Positions 52,983-61,986 of a stretch of DNA of 64,000 nt are shown here, in pieces. Both the position numbers and the translations under genes were made by a program. Under the pieces are notes generated by a model. That model had not been told where the DNA came from, made no database searches, and was given only the letters and a program-made list of their open reading frames with translations. The stretch is from Gelidibacter gilvus (GTDB lineage: Bacteria > Bacteroidota > Bacteroidia > Flavobacteriales > Flavobacteriaceae): the NCBI RefSeq assembly GCF_004115975.1, contig NZ_SDDZ01000003.1, positions 186,001 to 250,000 of the forward strand. The letters run 5' to 3'. The number at the start of each line of letters is the position of its first letter. The first letter of the stretch is position 1.

Positions 52983-53483
52983 CTAAATCTTTGCGCCACA
53001 CTTACACAAGAATTGCTTCATGGGCGATAAGTGCAATTGCCCTCTATTCTTTAAATTTAACGCTTCCTTCAATTCCTTGAAATTCGAGTATTGAAATGAA
53101 GAAAAGGACTTGGCCATTTTTTCGTCCTTAATTAGCCAAACGGCTTCAAATTCTCCATTTTCAGACTCTTCGTAAATCGTTTTGTAATAATCATAATTCT
53201 TAAACGGCACTTCCTTTATGTTGGAAGCGTACACATGTTTCTGAAAGATAATACACTCAGATTTTATACGTATTGTTTCCATTTTAAAAAGGAGAAGACA
53301 TCCGATACCTAGGCTTACTGCTGCACATAAGAAAATAAGGATGGAATGGAGATTATTCCAAGGTTCGGGTTCTACGATGTCTGGCGACGATATGAAAAAC
53401 AGCATAAAAGATAATAGGGTAGACAGTCCAAAGACACCATAAACCATTACCTTATATTTTACAGTGAAATGTGATTCAACCAT
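52983..53483 (-). CDS. Two-helix membrane protein, unknown
   Basis: 166 residues: two membrane helices (about 10-30 and 45-65), then a cytoplasmic beta-rich domain (IRIKSECIIFQKHVY, VPFKNYDYYKTIY, EFEAVWLIKDEK), somewhat PH-like, and a CKCGAKI terminus. Family not recognised. Confidence 0.65.
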   Translation of the reverse strand: MVESHFTVKYKVMVYGVFGLSTLLSFMLFFISSPDIVEPEPWNNLHSILIFLCAAVSLGIGCLLLFKMETIRIKSECIIFQKHVYASNIKEVPFKNYDYYKTIYEESENGEFEAVWLIKDEKMAKSFSSFQYSNFKELKEALNLKNRGQLHLSPMKQFLCKCGAKI

Positions 53484-53598
53484 GATAAATTAAGAAAATA
53501 GATCCATTCAAGTATCCATCGATAAATATTAAGAATGTCAGCATTTCAATTGCTAAGCGTTCCAAGGTGGCGAGTAATAGAAAATATATTGTGACATT

Positions 53599-53630
53599 TT
53601 GACATTTTTTGAATAATGGCAGTACTTTTG
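53599..53630 (+). promoter_or_regulatory. Promoter of grpE-dnaJ
   Basis: TTG (53599-53601), 21-nt spacer, TACTTTTG (53623-53630), 24 nt before the ATG. Two direct TGACATTT repeats at about 53592-53609 overlap the -33 region and may be a heat-shock control site. Confidence 0.68.
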
Positions 53631-53654
53631 CCAATTGAAAAATGAAGATAAAAA

Positions 53655-54206
53655 ATGAAGTTCAAGAATATGGGCAAAAAAGATAAAATTGAAGACATTG
53701 AAAACAATGTCGAAGAGGCTATAAATGAGGCTACTCAGACTGAGGAAGTTAGTATTGAGGACCAATTGAAAGAGGAATTGGGCAAAGAAAAAGATAAATT
53801 TTTAAGACTATTTGCAGAGTTTGAAAATTATAAAAAACGGACTACAAAAGAACGCATGGAATTGTTTAGAACTGCTGGTCAGGAGGTAATTCAGTCACTT
53901 TTGCCAGTTATGGACGATTTTGACAGAGCGATCCATGAAATTTCTAAAACTCAAGATCAAGATAATGAGCTATTGACAGGTGTAGAGCTTATTCGTAATA
54001 AGTTCAAGAGCACACTAAACAGTAAGGGTCTTGAAGAAATTGATGTTCAAATAGGTGATGTTTTCAGTGCAGATAACCATGAAGCCATAACTCAAATCCC
54101 AGCGCCTTCAGATGATTTAAAAGGAAAAATTGTAGATGTTATTGAAAAAGGCTACAAGTTGGGTGATAAAGTGATTCGTTTTCCTAAAGTAATTACAGGA
54201 TTTTAA
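53655..54206 (+). CDS. grpE: Nucleotide exchange factor GrpE
   Basis: 183 residues: acidic N-terminal coiled coil (about 10-60), the ...RLFAEFENYKKRT helix, and the C-terminal beta-wing (VGDVFSADNHEAITQI, GYKLGDKVIRFPKVITG). Releases ADP from DnaK. An alternative ATG at 53670 gives MGKKDKIEDI. Operon with dnaJ (48-nt gap); dnaK is not in the window. Confidence 0.95.
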   Translation: MKFKNMGKKDKIEDIENNVEEAINEATQTEEVSIEDQLKEELGKEKDKFLRLFAEFENYKKRTTKERMELFRTAGQEVIQSLLPVMDDFDRAIHEISKTQDQDNELLTGVELIRNKFKSTLNSKGLEEIDVQIGDVFSADNHEAITQIPAPSDDLKGKIVDVIEKGYKLGDKVIRFPKVITGF

Positions 54207-54254
54207 ACAAGCGAGTAAGGATTTAGGATAGGAATTGATTAGAAATAGCATACC

Positions 54255-55364
54255 ATGAAGGAAGATTATTACGACATACTAAAAATTGACAAAAGTGCAA
54301 CGGCGAATGAAATTAAAAAAGCATATCGCAAGAAGGCCATAAAATTTCATCCAGATAAAAATCCGGACGATAAGACAGCAGAAGATAAGTTCAAGAAAGC
54401 AGCTGAGGCTTATGAAGTATTGAGCAATCCTGAAAAGAAAGCACGTTATGACCAATTTGGCCATCAGGCATTCCAGGGTGGCGGTGGCGGCTTTAATGGT
54501 GGTGGCATGAATATGGATGACATCTTTAGCCAATTTGGAGATATTTTTGGTGGTGGTTTTTCTGGTTTTGGTGGCGGTTTTGGCGGCCAACAAAGACGCG
54601 TTAAAGGGAGCAATCTGAGAATTAGAATCACCTTGACTTTAGAAGAAATAGCCAATGGTGTTGAGAAAAAACTTAAGGTAAAACGTAAAGTTCAGGCTGA
54701 AGGTACAACTTACAAAACATGTTCAAGTTGTAATGGCTCTGGACAAGTCATGCGAATTACCAATACAATTTTAGGCCGTATGCAAACATCTTCTCCATGT
54801 CCTACATGTGGTGGTGCAGGAGAGATGATCGATAAAAAATCATCTGATGCTGATGCTCAAGGCTTGATCCTTAAAGAAGAAACTGTATCCGTTAAAATTC
54901 CGGCAGGTGTGGTTGATGGCATGCAGTTGAAAGTTTCTGGAAAAGGAAATGATGCGCCTGGCAACGGGGTTCCTGGAGATTTATTGGTGGCCATTCAGGA
55001 GGAAGAACACAGCACTTTAAAGCGCGACGGTGATAATTTACATTATGATTTATACGTGAGTTTGCCAGATGCTGTTTTGGGTACCAGTCAAGAAATTGAT
55101 ACGGTTACAGGAAAAGTACGCATCAAGATTGAATCTGGCGTACAGTCAGGTAAGATTTTGAGATTGAGAGGTAAGGGAATCCCAAGTATCAATGGTTATG
55201 GAAAAGGTGACTTATTGGTGCATATCAATGTTTGGACCCCAAAAACCCTGAATAAAGAACAGAAAGAGTTTTTTGAAAGCGTGAGAAATGACGAACATTT
55301 TGAACCAAAACCTGAAAGTTCGGATAAATCATTCTTTGAGAAAGTTAAAGATATGTTTTCATAA
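54255..55364 (+). CDS. dnaJ: Chaperone DnaJ with only two CxxCxGxG motifs
   Basis: 369 residues. J-domain with HPD at 32-34, G/F region (about 75-112), a zinc region holding just two motifs (Cys156/159 in CSSCNGSGQV and Cys182/185 in CPTCGGAGEM) instead of four, then the client-binding domains and dimer region. By position these are the second and third motifs, which form Zn centre II; the first and fourth (centre I) are replaced by YKTC... and KKSSDADAQG. J-protein co-chaperone of DnaK. Confidence 0.95.
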   Translation: MKEDYYDILKIDKSATANEIKKAYRKKAIKFHPDKNPDDKTAEDKFKKAAEAYEVLSNPEKKARYDQFGHQAFQGGGGGFNGGGMNMDDIFSQFGDIFGGGFSGFGGGFGGQQRRVKGSNLRIRITLTLEEIANGVEKKLKVKRKVQAEGTTYKTCSSCNGSGQVMRITNTILGRMQTSSPCPTCGGAGEMIDKKSSDADAQGLILKEETVSVKIPAGVVDGMQLKVSGKGNDAPGNGVPGDLLVAIQEEEHSTLKRDGDNLHYDLYVSLPDAVLGTSQEIDTVTGKVRIKIESGVQSGKILRLRGKGIPSINGYGKGDLLVHINVWTPKTLNKEQKEFFESVRNDEHFEPKPESSDKSFFEKVKDMFS

Positions 55365-55398
55365 CCCATAGGTAAATTGAGAAAATTTACTATATTTG

Positions 55399-55430
55399 AA
55401 TATCACTAATTCAATTTAGTGATATTTTTC
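55399..55430 (+). terminator. Terminator after dnaJ
   Basis: AATATCACTAA-TTCAAT-TTAGTGATATTTTT. Confidence 0.82.
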
Positions 55431-55449
55431 TTTTTCATAGCAATTTTTT

Positions 55450-55487
55450 CCCATCCTTAATTTATTAAGGGTGGGTTTTGTTTTTTA
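55450..55487 (+). terminator. Second terminator after dnaJ
   Basis: CCCATCCTTAA-TTTA-TTAAGGGTGGG then TTTTGTTTTTT; stacked on the previous one. Confidence 0.8.
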
Positions 55488-55618
55488 GGACATTCTGTTT
55501 TCTGAAATTCTAGGAATATTACTAATTTTCAGATAAAATAAAAGTATAAAAGCAATCCTAAAAGCTAACATTTAATATATTTACACCTGTTTACACTCAA
55601 CTATTCAATCGCTATTTT

Positions 55619-56545
55619 ATGAACAACTTATTAGTTGCTAATTCGGTTTCCAAGAGTTTTGGAGATTTTAAAGCACTAAATGAAGTCTCCATCTCAGTTC
55701 CCAAAGGAAGTATCTTTGGACTTCTGGGTCCAAATGGAGCAGGTAAGACCACACTCATTCGTATTATCAATCAAATTACCATGCCAGATTCTGGCGAGGT
55801 GCTTTTGGACGGATTGCCTTTAATGCCCATGAACATCCGTGATATTGGTTATTTACCAGAAGAACGAGGTCTTTATAAATCCATGAAAGTAGGAGAGCAG
55901 GTTCTCTATTTGGCACAGTTAAAAGGCTTGTCAAAACAAGAAGCGAGAGAGCGTCTTAAGTACTGGTTTGAGAAATTGGAAATAGGCGATTGGTGGAACA
56001 AGAAAATACAAGAACTCAGTAAAGGACAGGCGCAAAAAATTCAGTTCATTGTTACGGTAATTCACCGACCGAAACTTTTGATTTTTGACGAGCCTTTTTC
56101 TGGATTTGACCCTATCAATGCTTCGCTCATTAAAGATGAAATATTACAGTTGAGAGATGAAGGTGCAACGGTTATTTTTTCAACCCATCGTATGGAATCG
56201 GTGGAAGAGTTGTGCGACCATATAGCGTTGATTCACAAATCCAACAAAGTTTTGGATGGGAAATTGACGGATGTCAAACGTCAATTCAAAACCAACACCT
56301 TTGAAGTTGGTATGCAGTCTGATAATCCTGAAGAGGTAACCCGAATAATTAAGGAGAAATTTGAAGTTTTTCCGGCAACTTTCAAAAACTTGAATGATGA
56401 TATCAAATTAAATATCAAACTGCCTGAAGATACATCTTCCAATGATTTGTTGAGCTTTTTAACTTCAAAAGCAGAGATTCATCACTTTGTAGAAGTGATT
56501 CCTAGTGCCAATGACATTTTTATTCAAACTGTAAAAAATAACTAA
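55619..56545 (+). CDS. ABC transporter ATP-binding protein (NatA/ABC-2 type)
   Basis: 308 residues: Walker A GPNGAGKTT, Q-loop, signature LSKGQAQKIQF, Walker B LLIFDEPFSGFDP, H-loop STHR, and a DUF4162-like C-terminal domain (FEVGMQSDNPEEVTRIIKE). Partner permease begins 2 nt after its stop. An ABC-2 exporter of the NatAB type; substrate unknown. Confidence 0.93.
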   Translation: MNNLLVANSVSKSFGDFKALNEVSISVPKGSIFGLLGPNGAGKTTLIRIINQITMPDSGEVLLDGLPLMPMNIRDIGYLPEERGLYKSMKVGEQVLYLAQLKGLSKQEARERLKYWFEKLEIGDWWNKKIQELSKGQAQKIQFIVTVIHRPKLLIFDEPFSGFDPINASLIKDEILQLRDEGATVIFSTHRMESVEELCDHIALIHKSNKVLDGKLTDVKRQFKTNTFEVGMQSDNPEEVTRIIKEKFEVFPATFKNLNDDIKLNIKLPEDTSSNDLLSFLTSKAEIHHFVEVIPSANDIFIQTVKNN

Positions 56546-56547
56546 AA

Positions 56548-57861
56548 ATGAACCATTTACCGCTCATCATCAAAAGAGAGTATTTGAATAAAGTTCGGAA
56601 TAAATCGTTCATTGTCATGACGTTTTTAAGTCCCATGATCATGATTGCCCTCGTGGCCGTTGTGGCTTATCTATCTCAGATCAATAATGATAAGAAACGT
56701 ACCATTTCAATTTTGGATGAAACAGGAGTTGTGGGAGAAGTTTTTGAGAACACTGAAAACACTACATATACACTCATAAGCGATACAGGATTTGAAACCG
56801 CTAAGGAGTTGGTAAAAGCCAAAAAGGATTTTGGATTATTGTATGTCAAGAAAAGTTCTGATACACTTAACCTGGTTGAATCTGTGAATTTCTATTCAGA
56901 TGAATCCCCTTCCGTATCGATAATTTCCAATTTAGAGCGAAAGATTGAAAAACGCTTGTCTGATATTAAATTGCAAAATGACGGTGTTGATATTGCCCAA
57001 ATACGTGCTTCCAAAACTACGGTTAATATTGCTCAGGAAACTTTTGGTGGCGAAAAAACGTCTAAAATTGACAGTTATTTAAAGCTCGCTTTTGGAGGCG
57101 CTGCGGGATATCTGCTGTTTATGTTCATTATCATTTATGGCAATATGATCATGCGGAGTGTGATTGAGGAAAAAACAAGCCGAATTATTGAGGTTATTAT
57201 TTCTTCTGTAAAACCAATTCAATTGATGTTAGGTAAAATCATAGGAACCTCATTGGCTGGCATCACCCAATTCTTAATCTGGCTTATTCTTGGAAGCGTG
57301 CTATTGTTTTTGGTTTCTGCAATTTTCGGTATTGATTTGATGCAAATCCAATCGCCACAGCAGGATATGATCAATCAGGCCATGGCTTCTTCCGAAGCTC
57401 AAAATATTGCCCAAGATTTAATTACTGGATTTGTCAATTTGCCAATCCTTAATTTATGTGTGGCGTTCTTATTTTTCTTTATTGGTGGCTATCTTTTATA
57501 TAGTTCTTTCTATGCTGCAATTGGTGCCGCGGTAGACAATGAGACAGATACTCAGCAGTTTATGATGCCTATTATTATGCCACTCGTTTTGGCTGTTTAT
57601 GTAGGTGTGTTTACGGTTATAGAAGATCCTCACGGAACTGTTTCAACAATATTTTCATTTATCCCATTAACATCACCAGTAGTTATGCTGATGAGAATTC
57701 CGTTTGGAGTCCCAATATGGCAACAACTTTTATCGTTTGCAATATTGGTGTGTACCTTCATATTTACCGTGTGGTTTGCCGCCAAAATTTATAGGGTAGG
57801 TATTTTAATGTACGGTAAAAAGCCTACTTATAAAGAACTGTTTAAATGGTTAAAGTATTAA
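56548..57861 (+). CDS. ABC-2 type permease (NatB-like)
   Basis: 437 residues: N-terminal helix (about 22-45), a large periplasmic domain (50-175), then five or six helices, the ABC-2_membrane_3 layout (MRSVIEEKTSRIIEVIISSV, KPIQLMLGKIIGTSLAG). Forms an exporter with the preceding ATPase. Confidence 0.9.
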   Translation: MNHLPLIIKREYLNKVRNKSFIVMTFLSPMIMIALVAVVAYLSQINNDKKRTISILDETGVVGEVFENTENTTYTLISDTGFETAKELVKAKKDFGLLYVKKSSDTLNLVESVNFYSDESPSVSIISNLERKIEKRLSDIKLQNDGVDIAQIRASKTTVNIAQETFGGEKTSKIDSYLKLAFGGAAGYLLFMFIIIYGNMIMRSVIEEKTSRIIEVIISSVKPIQLMLGKIIGTSLAGITQFLIWLILGSVLLFLVSAIFGIDLMQIQSPQQDMINQAMASSEAQNIAQDLITGFVNLPILNLCVAFLFFFIGGYLLYSSFYAAIGAAVDNETDTQQFMMPIIMPLVLAVYVGVFTVIEDPHGTVSTIFSFIPLTSPVVMLMRIPFGVPIWQQLLSFAILVCTFIFTVWFAAKIYRVGILMYGKKPTYKELFKWLKY

Positions 57862-58302
57862 TTATCTTGAGTTCAGACTTTGTGTTTGGATATTATGTCT
57901 GATATATTTAAATCGATGAACGAGTAATTATCCATTTGTAATGGCTTAAAAAAAACGATTGGTATGACGGTTTTATCCGTGGTTATGTTTGGCATCTAAC
58001 TCCGATTTCAAAGTTGATATGAGCTGATTATTTGTATCTTGTTAGCGCATACACCATATATCTTTAGTTTGAAATTTCACGAAAATTTTCATTCCCATCG
58101 TCCTTTTTAGTTTGGATTGTCAAAAACCAATTTACGATTTAGGTTTGATAACAAAATTTACGGAACGTCTTTTGCATAGGGTTATGCTGCCTAAAGTATT
58201 CACAACGGATATAGATTTGGTAAAAAAATAGAAAACATATTTATACTCATGTTCACGATAATAGTTTCTATTTTCGTACAACAATAAAATTAAACATTAA
58301 GC
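57862..58302. other. Intergenic region upstream of the AAA+ response regulator
   Basis: 441 bp with no ORF I can support. It contains a sigma-54-like -24/-12 pair (58162-58175) and, nearer the gene, TATTTTCG (58269-58276), one mismatch from the housekeeping -7 box and 26 nt from the ATG. The remainder looks like non-coding or decayed sequence. Confidence 0.45.
58162..58175 (+). promoter_or_regulatory. Possible sigma-54 promoter
   Basis: GG-N10-GC in the context cGGAACGtcttTTGCAt, close to the YTGGCACGN4TTGCW consensus; 127 nt upstream of a receiver-AAA+ regulator. A chance match cannot be excluded. Confidence 0.4.
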
Positions 58303-59466
58303 ATGGCAAAAATATTAGTCATAGAAGACGAAGCAAGCATTAGAAGGGTTTTAGTGAAAATCCTTTCTGAAGAAAATGATACCTATCAAGTCGACGAAGC
58401 AGCGGATGGCCTGATTGGTTTGGAAAAAATAAAAAAAGAGGATTATGACTTGGTGCTTTGCGATATCAAAATGCCAAAAATGGACGGAGTGGAAGTTTTG
58501 GAAGCTGTCAAGAAAATTAAACCAGAAACTACGATTGTTATGATTTCTGGTCATGGTGATATTGATACCGCTGTAAATACCATGCGTTTAGGTGCTTTCG
58601 ATTATATCTCAAAACCACCAGATTTGAACAGATTGCTCAATACGGTCAGAATTGCCTTAGATCGTAAGGAGTTGGTGGTGGAAAATAAAATGCTCAAGAA
58701 AAAAGTGAGCAAAAATTATGAAATGATTGGCGAAAGCAAAGCCATTTCCCACATAAAAGACTTGATCGAAAAGGTGGCAGCTACCGATGCCAGAGTTTTG
58801 ATTACAGGACCAAACGGTACAGGGAAAGAGCTTGTGGCACACTGGCTTCATGAAAAGAGCGAGCGTTCCAGTGGACCGCTAATAGAAGTCAATTGTGCAG
58901 CCATCCCATCTGAATTGATAGAAAGTGAATTATTTGGTCACGTTAAAGGTGCTTTTACAAGTGCTGTACGTGATCGGGCAGGCCGATTTGAAGCTGCCAA
59001 TGGTGGGACTATTTTCCTTGATGAGATTGGCGATATGAGTCTTTCAGCACAAGCAAAGGTGTTGAGAGCTTTACAGGAGAGCAAGGTGCAACGTGTAGGA
59101 AGTGATAAGGATATAAAGGTGGATGTACGTGTCATTGCAGCAACAAATAAAAATCTGAACAGAGAAATTGAAGAGGGGAGATTTAGGGAGGATTTATACC
59201 ATAGGTTAGCAGTTATTTTAATTCAAGTACCACCTTTAAATGATAGAAGGGAAGACATTCCGTTATTAATAGAGCATTTTGCAAGTAAAATAGCCGAACA
59301 AAATGGTACGGCGCCAAAATCATTTTCTTCAAAAGCCATCAAACAATTACAGGAATATGACTGGACCGGAAATATTAGAGAGCTGCGCAACGTGGTGGAG
59401 CGTTTGATCATTCTTGGGGAAAAGGAAGTGAGTGAAAGTGATGTCAAACTGTTCGCTTCTAAATAA
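58303..59466 (+). CDS. NtrC-type response regulator (receiver + AAA+) lacking a DNA-binding domain
   Basis: 387 residues: receiver (about 1-120, phospho-acceptor Asp54, KPP 104-106) and sigma-54-activator AAA+ (about 140-385; Walker A GPNGTGKE 169-176, Walker B TIFLDE 236-241, R-finger region FREDLYHRL). The sigma-54 contact loop reads GAFTSA (216-221) instead of GAFTGA. The protein ends right after the AAA+ lid (NIRELRNVVERLIILGEKEV), without a Fis-type HTH. I recall this short form as conserved in Flavobacteriia. No kinase adjacent. Confidence 0.9.
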   Translation: MAKILVIEDEASIRRVLVKILSEENDTYQVDEAADGLIGLEKIKKEDYDLVLCDIKMPKMDGVEVLEAVKKIKPETTIVMISGHGDIDTAVNTMRLGAFDYISKPPDLNRLLNTVRIALDRKELVVENKMLKKKVSKNYEMIGESKAISHIKDLIEKVAATDARVLITGPNGTGKELVAHWLHEKSERSSGPLIEVNCAAIPSELIESELFGHVKGAFTSAVRDRAGRFEAANGGTIFLDEIGDMSLSAQAKVLRALQESKVQRVGSDKDIKVDVRVIAATNKNLNREIEEGRFREDLYHRLAVILIQVPPLNDRREDIPLLIEHFASKIAEQNGTAPKSFSSKAIKQLQEYDWTGNIRELRNVVERLIILGEKEVSESDVKLFASK

Positions 59467-59530
59467 TATATTATATTTACTAGATCCGAATAATGAAACT
59501 ACTGTTCGGATAAAAAGCGCAATTTATACT

Positions 59531-60409
59531 ATGGAAAACATCACTATTGAAGACTTTAAAGTCTCAGGTCCCATAAAGTTGGAGGATTTAAAAACGGAAT
59601 ACAACCTTGATGCTTCTAAAAGCGACCTAAAAGATAATCTGAAGGACGTTCGAAAAGGTCTTGGTAAAATACAGGACAAAATGTACGCCCATGGCAAATA
59701 TGCTGTTTTGGTGTGTTTGCAAGGGATGGACACTGCTGGAAAAGACAGCTTGATCCGTGAGGTTTTTAAAGATTTTAATTCGCGTGGGGTGGTCGTTCAT
59801 AGTTTTAAAACACCAACTAGTTTAGAATTAAAACACGACTATTTATGGCGCCATTATATTGCACTTCCTGCACGAGGTAAGTTTGGTATTTTCAATCGTA
59901 CCCATTATGAAAACGTCCTAGTGACCAAAGTTCACCCATCTTATATCTTAAATGAAAATATTCCAGGAATTGACACGGTTGCGGATATTGACGATGCTTT
60001 TTGGGAACGACGCTTTGAAGACATTAATAATTTTGAGAAACACATCGCCGATAATGGTACCGTAGTTTTTAAATTCTTCTTAAACATCTCTAAAAAAGAA
60101 CAAAAAAACCGATTGCTGAGACGTTTGGAGCGTGAGGATAAAAACTGGAAATTTTCTCCTGGCGATTTGGATGAGCGTAAACTTTGGGATGAGTATATGA
60201 CGTGTTATGAGGACCTTCTAAATAAAACCTCGAAACCTCATGCGCCTTGGTACGTTATTCCTTGTGATGACAAAAAAACGTCAAGATATTTAGTAGCACG
60301 GGTTTTATATGATACTTTAAAAACCTATACAGATATTAAGGAACCTGAATTGGATGATGATATAAAAGCTAATATCGATTTGTATAAAAAACAATTGGAA
60401 AAAGAATAG
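59531..60409 (+). CDS. Polyphosphate:nucleotide phosphotransferase, PPK2 family
   Basis: 292 residues from ATG 59531; the longer open frame overlaps the preceding gene in another frame. Walker A GMDTAGKDS, lid/Walker B FNRTHYENVLV, and the PPK2 pattern of the TIGR03709 group (LWRHYIALPARGKFGIFNRT). Transfers phosphate from polyphosphate to (A/G)MP or ADP/GDP. Follows the regulator by 64 nt, possibly the same transcript. Confidence 0.9.
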   Translation: MENITIEDFKVSGPIKLEDLKTEYNLDASKSDLKDNLKDVRKGLGKIQDKMYAHGKYAVLVCLQGMDTAGKDSLIREVFKDFNSRGVVVHSFKTPTSLELKHDYLWRHYIALPARGKFGIFNRTHYENVLVTKVHPSYILNENIPGIDTVADIDDAFWERRFEDINNFEKHIADNGTVVFKFFLNISKKEQKNRLLRRLEREDKNWKFSPGDLDERKLWDEYMTCYEDLLNKTSKPHAPWYVIPCDDKKTSRYLVARVLYDTLKTYTDIKEPELDDDIKANIDLYKKQLEKE

Positions 60410-60463
60410 CTCTACTATTTTAGTGAGAAGCCTTTTCCAACCAATCAATAAGTTTCCAAAACT

Positions 60464-60495
60464 AACCTGCAAGGTTTCCAAAACCTTGTAGGTTT
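60464..60495. repeat. Palindrome related to the 39073 terminator
   Basis: AACCTGCAAGGTTT-CCAA-AACCTTGTAGGTTT; a plausible terminator after PPK2 without a T-run. Confidence 0.55.
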
Positions 60496-60586
60496 GAATC
60501 TATATATCTCTTTCGATAGTCCTATCTGCTCAATTTCTCCCCTAAAATAGTATATTTAGTACTTCAAATCCATCATACCATTCCTA

Positions 60587-61966
60587 ATGAAGCAACTTCT
60601 TTTAATATTAAGTATTTCACTATCCATTACTATTTCGGCGCAAACCGATGCTGAAAACATCAAAAAAATCTACAGTAATTCTCTGACCAATGGAAAAAGT
60701 TATGAATGGTTGGATCATTTGTCCAATAAAATTGGCGCGCGACTTTCGGGATCGTTAGGTGCAGAACGTGCCGTGGCATATACCAAAGAAGAATTAGAAA
60801 AATTAGGTTTGGACAAAGTATGGCTGCAACCGGTTATGGTGCCAAAATGGATTAGAGGTTTACCTGAGTTTGCCTATATCGAAACCTTGCCGGGAATGAC
60901 TACCCATGTCAATATTTGCGCCCTGGGTGGATCAGTCGAAACGCCTGACGGAGGCGTACGTGCACATGTAGTGGAAGTTCAAGGTATAGATGAGTTGAAG
61001 GCCTTAAGTCCAGATAAGGTAAAAGGAAAGATCGTATTCTTTAACCGTGCCATGCAGGCAGATTTGATTGATACCTTTGAAGCTTACGGGGGTTGTGCAG
61101 ACCAGCGTTACGCAGGTGCTATGGAAGCTGGAAAATTGGGTGCTGTTGGCGTTATTGTTCGCTCGTTAAACTTACGTTTGGATGATTTTCCACATACAGG
61201 CAGCATGACTTATGGTGATTTACCAGTATCCCAACGGATCCCATCTGCGGCAATAAGCACCAATCACGCGGAGTTGTTAAGTACGATGTTGGCATTGGAT
61301 CCGAGCATTAATTTCTTCTTTAAACAAAACTGTAAGCAATTGGCAGATGTGGAGTCCTATAATGTCATTGGTCAAATTACAGGATCAGAATTTCCAGATG
61401 AGTATATTGTTGTTGGAGGGCATTTGGATTCCTGGGATTTGGGCGATGGTTCCCACGATGATGGTGCTGGCGTTGTACAATCTATGGACGTGCTCCGACT
61501 GTTAAAAGAAAGTGGAATTACACCGAAACGCAGTATTAGGGTCGTTTTATTTATGAATGAAGAAAACGGACTCAGAGGTGGAAAAAAATATGCTGAAATA
61601 GCAAAGTCCAAAAAAGAAAATCACATTTTCGCTTTGGAAAGTGATTCAGGCGGCTTTACACCACGAGGATTTTCATTTGATTGTAGTGATGAGGTATTCA
61701 ATAAGGTATTGGCTTGGCAAGACTTGTTTAAACCTTATTTGATCCATTATTTTGAAAAAGGCGGCAGTGGCGCTGATATTGGTCCGCTAAAATCTGATAC
61801 CATTGTTTTAGCGGGTTTAAAACCGGATTCTCAACGTTATTTTGACTATCACCATGCAGCTACAGATGTTTTTTCAGCCGTTAACAAAAGAGAATTGGAG
61901 TTGGGAGCTGCAACCATGGCGTCTTTGGTGTATTTGTTTGACACCTACGGAACTGGAACTAAATAA
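60587..61966 (+). CDS. M28-family metallopeptidase (carboxypeptidase Q-like), exported
   Basis: 459 residues: signal peptide (about 1-18, ending TISA), a PA insert (about 120-235), and the M28 zinc core: GGHLDSWDLGDGSHDDGAGV (His and bridging Asp), NEENGLRGGKKYAE (catalytic Glu-Glu), ESDSGG, and HHAATDVF (final His). Periplasmic or secreted aminopeptidase/dipeptidase. Confidence 0.92.
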   Translation: MKQLLLILSISLSITISAQTDAENIKKIYSNSLTNGKSYEWLDHLSNKIGARLSGSLGAERAVAYTKEELEKLGLDKVWLQPVMVPKWIRGLPEFAYIETLPGMTTHVNICALGGSVETPDGGVRAHVVEVQGIDELKALSPDKVKGKIVFFNRAMQADLIDTFEAYGGCADQRYAGAMEAGKLGAVGVIVRSLNLRLDDFPHTGSMTYGDLPVSQRIPSAAISTNHAELLSTMLALDPSINFFFKQNCKQLADVESYNVIGQITGSEFPDEYIVVGGHLDSWDLGDGSHDDGAGVVQSMDVLRLLKESGITPKRSIRVVLFMNEENGLRGGKKYAEIAKSKKENHIFALESDSGGFTPRGFSFDCSDEVFNKVLAWQDLFKPYLIHYFEKGGSGADIGPLKSDTIVLAGLKPDSQRYFDYHHAATDVFSAVNKRELELGAATMASLVYLFDTYGTGTK

Positions 61967-61986
61967 CCAAGGCTTAGAAATAAATC

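Noticed and set aside
57950-58060. Decayed gene upstream of the AAA+ regulator
   Set aside because: Some frames give short protein-like stretches, but none extends far or matches a family I can name.
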